Shown: piece by piece, positions 59,654 through 64,000 of the stretch | Layout: each line of letters starts with the position of its first letter | Position numbering within the stretch: position 1 is the first letter of the stretch | NCBI RefSeq assembly: GCF_000004075.3 | Contig: NC_026661.2 | Location: 21,294,307 to 21,358,306, forward strand | Reading direction: 5' to 3' | Length of the DNA: 64,000 nucleotides | Origin: Cucumis sativus | Taxonomy: Eukaryota > Streptophyta > Magnoliopsida > Cucurbitales > Cucurbitaceae | Notes under the pieces: generated by a model | What the model was told of the DNA's origin: nothing | Databases searched by the model: none | Seen by the model: only the letters and a program-made list of their open reading frames with translations | Translations under genes and position numbers: made by a program

Positions 59654-61327
59654 GCGTAAAAAGGAGTGAAAAGGAGGAGGAGGAAGCAAGAATGGAGTAT
59701 TGAAACAACCAAATTAGTGGGTTTCAATTCAACTTCTTCTTGTTCTTCGTATTGACAATAATGGTGAATTTCTTGGAGTTCTTGAGTGTGCTGCGATACG
59801 GATTTGGAAGTTCCCGGCGGAAAACCTAAGAAGAGGATAAAAAACGCCGCCCTGCGCGCCAAAGCATTGTGAGTTGTCCTCCGCCGTTGGGCCTTATATT
59901 AAAACACTATGGTCCAACTACTGCCCGCCAGCACAACCAATTTTCTTTCCAATCAACCATTTACAATATTCGCATGGTATGAATCGTTTCATAAGCAAAA
60001 TTTATACGTATCTATTGACGTATGCTAGTATTAGTAGTTTATCAATAATAGCGTAGGAGAAGTTTATTATCAATCGAAATGGCTTATAAATTTTTGTTAT
60101 ATATAATTATTTAAAAATGTTATTGCATGTTATTATTATCTTAAAATAATTACTTTTATTAAAATCGAATCTTTAACGTAATTGATTTATCAATTACTTT
60201 TATTAAAATCGAATCTTTAACGTAATTGATTTATCAATTACTTTTATTAAAATCGAATCTTTAACGTAATTGATTTATCAACTAAATTGTAAGTGTATGA
60301 AATTCAACACAATTTTAAAGTAGTTAAAGTGGATAAAGGGTTAATTTTCATCTTAAATGTTTATGGTATAATTGTTTTATTAGAAAATATAATGTATTTG
60401 ACTAAGTGTTTTGTATACCAAGCCTAAATGTATATCAATATTATAAAATATAGAAATTGAAATAAAATAAACGAAAGATAATAACATATCTAAATATATT
60501 ATTAATATCAACTAAATTAAAATTGAGGAGAAAGTGTAAAAAATAGCAAAATGTGTAAAATATTTGCTCTCTATAGCAAAAGCAATTATAATGAATTTTT
60601 GTTATGCTATATTTACCAAATCTATATTAAACCATATTTTAACTACTTTTTGTACTAAGAAAAGTACCATTTTTGTCTTCCTATCTTTTTATTTGTTATC
60701 GGATTTCAAAAACACACTCTAGCGAAATTTTGAAGATCAATTTATTATTTATAATACAATTATGACATATAGACTACAACCCGTGGGATTACACATGTTT
60801 TTTAAGAAATCATTATTACCTTTAAAAGAAGTCAAATCATTACATTACATGTCAATTAATTAGCAAGAAGAAAAAGAAAATAATCAACAATAAATGTCCA
60901 TTCAACTACATAAAATCAACTCCAAAGTGAAAAGAAAGGTCCAATTATTGGTAAAAAGGCAATCAATGTTCGTTTAAGAAACTATTTTGCTTTTAAAATA
61001 AAACTTACGAAGACTATTTCGATTTTCTTATTTGTTCATTTGTTATATACATTCTACGAGTAGTTTAAAAAACAAGTAAAATATTGAAAACTAGAAAAAT
61101 ATACTTTTAGAAAAATCGTTTTTTGTTTTTTAAATTTGATCAGAGAAGATTGGAATAGAAAACTGATGTAATTAAAAACAAAAAACAAAAAGTTGCCCAA
61201 CAAAGTAAAGAAACAGAACAAAAAATCACAAAACAGAAGATTTATAGAAGAATATATGGTAAGAAAATATCATCCCCGTGAGGAAAAAAGAAGAAAGAAA
61301 GAAAGAATTAGACTATTAGAGCATACA
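59654..61327. other. RRM gene promoter and intergenic DNA
   Basis: Bases 59654-59900 form the upstream region of the RRM gene. A GGCCTTATATTAAAA stretch near 59890 reads, on the minus strand, as TTTTAATATAAGGCC and could act as a TATA element about 240 nt before the ATG. Beyond it lies AT-rich DNA with a triple 44-bp repeat at 60148-60279 and a TATCA-type repeat relic near 60540-60680. Bases 61190-61327 probably include the 3' untranslated region of the GMC oxidoreductase gene. Confidence 0.4.
60148..60279. repeat. Three-copy 44-bp tandem repeat
   Basis: The unit starting aattacttttattaaaatcg begins at 60148, 60192 and 60236. The three copies are essentially identical, indicating a recent expansion. 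Confidence 0.95.
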
Positions 61328-63126
61328 CTAATATACTACACGATGCGTCGTAACAGCAGAGCGTTGGTTGATAATTTGCAAACCGACATGTCGTCCAAGC
61401 ATCATAACCGTAGCTTGAGGATTAGTACCTGGCGAAACCCCAAAAATCGAGCCATCCACAACTCTCAGCGCCTCCATTCCAATAACCCGATAATTAGAAT
61501 CCACCACTTTCCCCGCCACACATCCGCCATGGTAGTGCCATATCGTGCTCACACTCTGCCGGCAGAATTCCCTCAACACCAACCCATCTTCATCTTCTTT
61601 CTCCGGATAAGCCGGCCCCACGTACCGGAATTCCTTCCTCCCGAACCAATCCCTGAATTTGAACCCCTCCATCGCCTGGCTCCGTAGAATCTCTCCAATC
61701 TTCCTTGTCCCGTTCACACACCTCTCCAGGTCCACCGCGTTTCCGAAGTAATTGAATCGCACCACCGGATTCACCCTTACGTCCGTCGACGCCAGCCGCA
61801 TCGAGCCGGAGGCAACCGGTCCGGTTATTTTTTCCATTAGTGTCGCCACCGTCAGATACACCGGCGGCGATGGTGTTCTGATGAAAAATGACCTCGGCGG
61901 CGAGGTGAACGGGATGACGTTTGATGCTGCTTCAAGGTATGTTCCTGATTCTGTAATTCCGGCTACTTGAATTAGAGACTGCTCCAATGGCATCGGCGCT
62001 AAAATGGAAATTCCGTTTCTAGGGTTGTCGTAGAGGTAATGGCCGACGTAGGGTAAATGATGAGCTACTGGAATGCCCCAAGATGAGAGATATGGACGCG
62101 ATCCGATTCCACTGAGTAACAGTAATTGCGGACTTCCGATTGCGCCTGCTGATAAGAATACTTCTCCACGTGCGTGTAGCATAGCGTGATGATACGTGCC
62201 GATTTGGTCACGATAAAGAACACCGATTGCTTTTGGTCTTCGTTTGACTGTGGAAGCTAACAGAATTCTCTCAACGTTGGCGTAGATGGCGACTTTGATG
62301 TTGAACGGCGTCGCGTGAGAGAGAAGATCGGCGGCGCTATGACGTCGGCCTAACTCGTCGAATGTAGAGCCCCCGATTTTGGTTCCCATTACATGGTCTA
62401 AACTGAAGCCGTTGTACGGAATTATTCCAGCTTCGACCATTCCGTCGCGAACGGCGGATTGCCAGTTCTTGAGATTTGGTTTGAACACGATTTCCTTTTC
62501 AACCCATTCGTAGGATTGATTGACGATGGCGAGGTCCCATTTGAGTTGTGAGTTTTTGAAGAAGGCTTGATCAGCTCGGCTGTAGAAGCCAGCGTTAATG
62601 GCACTACTGCCACCGAGGATGCGTCCTCTGGCATTGGGAACTCCTTCTTCTGAGGTGAATGCTTGCACGGGGGAGTTACGTGAGTGGACGTCGTCCATAA
62701 GAGTCGTCAAGAATCCTTCCTGAGACATCAGATTGGAGTTTCCATGAGGAACGCCGCCGCGTTCAAGAACAAGAACTCGGAATTTGCTTGATAATGTGGC
62801 AGCGAGTGGACAACCGGCCGTTCCGCCGCCGACGATTATGTAGTCGTAGTAATCTACTTCGGGAAATTCCGTCGCATTGGACACAAATTTCAGGTAATCG
62901 GGATCTGGTTTCACGTAAATTTCAGATTATTAATTCATTATATTCAATAATTTTTTTAAAAAAAAATTGTTTAAACTATACCTTGTTGAGAGGAGTTTGG
63001 AAGAGCGGATGAAGCGGAAAAGATGAGCAAGAACGTGAGGATTTGAGAGTGGAAGGAAATGCGAGACTCCATTGATGGAGAGAGGAGAGCTTGTGAGTGT
63101 TTCTTGGAAGAAGGAAACAGAGGCAT
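61328..63126 (-). CDS. (R)-mandelonitrile lyase-like GMC flavoprotein (HOTHEAD family)
   Basis: This is a secreted FAD-dependent GMC-family protein. Two exons, 63126-62982 and 62904-61328, joined as CAAG|AT, for 573 aa. The N-terminus has a hydrophobic signal peptide (SFHSQILTFLLIFSASSAL). A second in-frame ATG, 18 codons in (MESRISFHSQ), would give a more typical signal peptide and may be the true start. The FAD dinucleotide motif IIVGGGTAGCP is at about 71-81, GRILGGSSAINAGFYSR follows, the GMC signature GAIGSPQLLLLSGIG is at about 302-316, and the active-site WHYHGG (His about 505-507) and SPGTNPQA (Asn about 543) are intact. The wording around AYPE and EFCRQSVSTIWHYHGG is nearer to the mandelonitrile lyase-like clade than to HOTHEAD itself. 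Family members are often not true lyases, so the substrate is open. Confidence 0.9.
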
Positions 63127-63310
63127 TTTCTTGGATTCTTGAGAGTGGTAATATGATGATCAAGAATGGTTGTTGGTTGTTGGGGATTCAGTTGAAAATT
63201 GTTTCATATTCTCAAGAGAGATTATGCCCAATTATGAACCAATAAGAAAGCCTTTGTTGTTGTTAAATGAGAGATTTTTTTACCTCTTTTTCCATTTGGT
63301 ATATATATCA
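63127..63310 (-). promoter_or_regulatory. Promoter of the GMC oxidoreductase gene
   Basis: On the minus strand a TATATATA element at about 63300-63308 lies roughly 175 nt upstream of the first ATG, leaving room for a leader of about 140 nt. Upstream of it (63310-63730) the DNA is AT-rich without further recognised elements. Confidence 0.45.
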
Positions 63311-63731
63311 ACTTGATCGAAGCAGCTTTTTTATATCATTTATTACTCAATGGAATTGGAATAATTTTCATCTTTTTTTTCTTTTTCTTCTTTTTTCAAT
63401 TCAATTTTTAAAAAATTAAACCAAGTCTATATCAATTTCTTACAATGTTATTTAAAAGTAAGTTAGAATACTTTTAATAGGTAAACCATATTATTGGCTA
63501 TGATATTAACCTATAGGTATAATATGCCTATTTATCCATTGTAATGATCTGGCATGATAGGATGACGCCATGTGGCAACACATTTTTTGTTTTTATTTCA
63601 TCTCTTTCAATTTTAATTATATTCTAATGGCTTCAACTTCTGTCTCCAAAACTCCTAATACTCGGTCTCCATTTTTTATGCTTGTGTTTTTATTATGTAT
63701 AGATTTAATAGGTCGTAGACAAAAATACCCT

Positions 63732-64000
63732 AGTGGTAGCTATATAAAGCATTGGAGGGCTTAGTGTTAACTCAAACAACACATGAAATCCGGCTAGTGG
63801 TAGCCCAACTGACCCACATGAAGGGTCTAATTGTAGTGTAGAGGACTTATGAAAAGCTTATAGATTACTTGTAAAACTCGTGAATGAGTTAAGTGGTAGC
63901 TTGTATAACCTATAAAGAGTTTAAATGTAGCTTAAATGTCCCATAAAGGAGTAAGTGATAGTTGAGATGACTCGCGAGAGACCTTAAAGGTAGCTTAGGA
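63732..64000 (+). repeat. Degenerate minisatellite of about 32-bp hairpin-forming units
   Basis: At least eight units of 29-34 bp follow a loose pattern (a)gtggtagctt......acccataaagggttta. Unit starts are near 63732, 63764, 63796, 63830, 63863, 63892, 63924, 63954 and 63987. Most units carry a small inverted repeat, for example gaccc...gggtc and aactc...gagtt. The array runs off the right edge, so its length is unknown. Confidence 0.8.

Noticed and set aside
59482..59862. Open frames overlapping the first exon of the RRM gene in other frames (126, 81 and 71 codons)
   Set aside because: They are shadows of the GC-rich Ala/Pro codons of the real exon.
61193..61687. 164-codon plus-strand frame
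   Set aside because: It is antisense to the GMC oxidoreductase and its 3' region; the composition follows from the real gene on the other strand.

Overview
This is a window of plant nuclear DNA, AT-rich, with intron-rich eudicot genes. The protein sequences, the Au-like SINEs, the many short inverted-repeat elements and the site II/telo-box promoters fit a eudicot. A cucurbit is my best guess, held only moderately because it rests on recalled sequence resemblance rather than a search.

Layout. 1-6.6 kb: promoter and leader exon of a gene leaving the left edge on the minus strand, then AT-rich intergenic DNA with a hAT-like MITE. 7.2-23.2 kb (+): a complete 33-exon autoinhibited plasma-membrane Ca2+-ATPase (ACA9 type) whose introns hold SINEs and MITEs. 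25.1-27.6 kb (-): a Golgi MSR-type O-fucosyltransferase-like protein. 27.7-33.6 kb: intergenic DNA with a second hAT-like MITE and an unexplained GC-rich island. 33.6-35.7 kb (+): intronless EXO70G exocyst subunit. 37.0-39.6 kb (+): eight-exon gene for a probable plastid protein of unknown function. 41.2-42.4 kb (+): two-exon gene for a 75-aa protein of unknown function. 43.5-45.8 kb (+): mitochondrial F1-ATP synthase epsilon subunit. 48.1-54.0 kb (+): EXO84B exocyst subunit. 54.5-55.0 kb: a MITE carrying an inserted piece of plastid rps2. 56.8-59.7 kb (-): two-RRM RNA-binding protein whose last intron is a U12-type AT-AC intron. 61.3-63.1 kb (-): secreted GMC flavoprotein of the (R)-mandelonitrile lyase-like/HOTHEAD family. 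63.7 kb to the right edge: a degenerate minisatellite of about 32-bp units, most of which can form a small hairpin.

The genes do not form an operon. Two encode exocyst subunits (EXO70G and EXO84B), MSR acts in cell-wall glycan synthesis in the Golgi, ACA9 exports Ca2+ at the plasma membrane, and ATP synthase epsilon serves respiration. The gene order is informative. From memory of Arabidopsis locus numbers, ACA9, MSR1 and an RRM gene are neighbours on chromosome 3 (At3g21180, At3g21190, At3g21215), while MSR2, EXO70G2 and ATP synthase epsilon are neighbours on chromosome 1 (At1g51630, At1g51640, At1g51650). This window holds both sets in one row, as expected of the unduplicated ancestral order.

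The most interesting sequence-level observations are the AT-AC intron, the plastid-DNA insertion flanked by 67-bp direct repeats inside a MITE, the hairpin minisatellite, and the 82-bp tandem duplication in the ATP synthase epsilon promoter. I found no clearly new multi-gene system.
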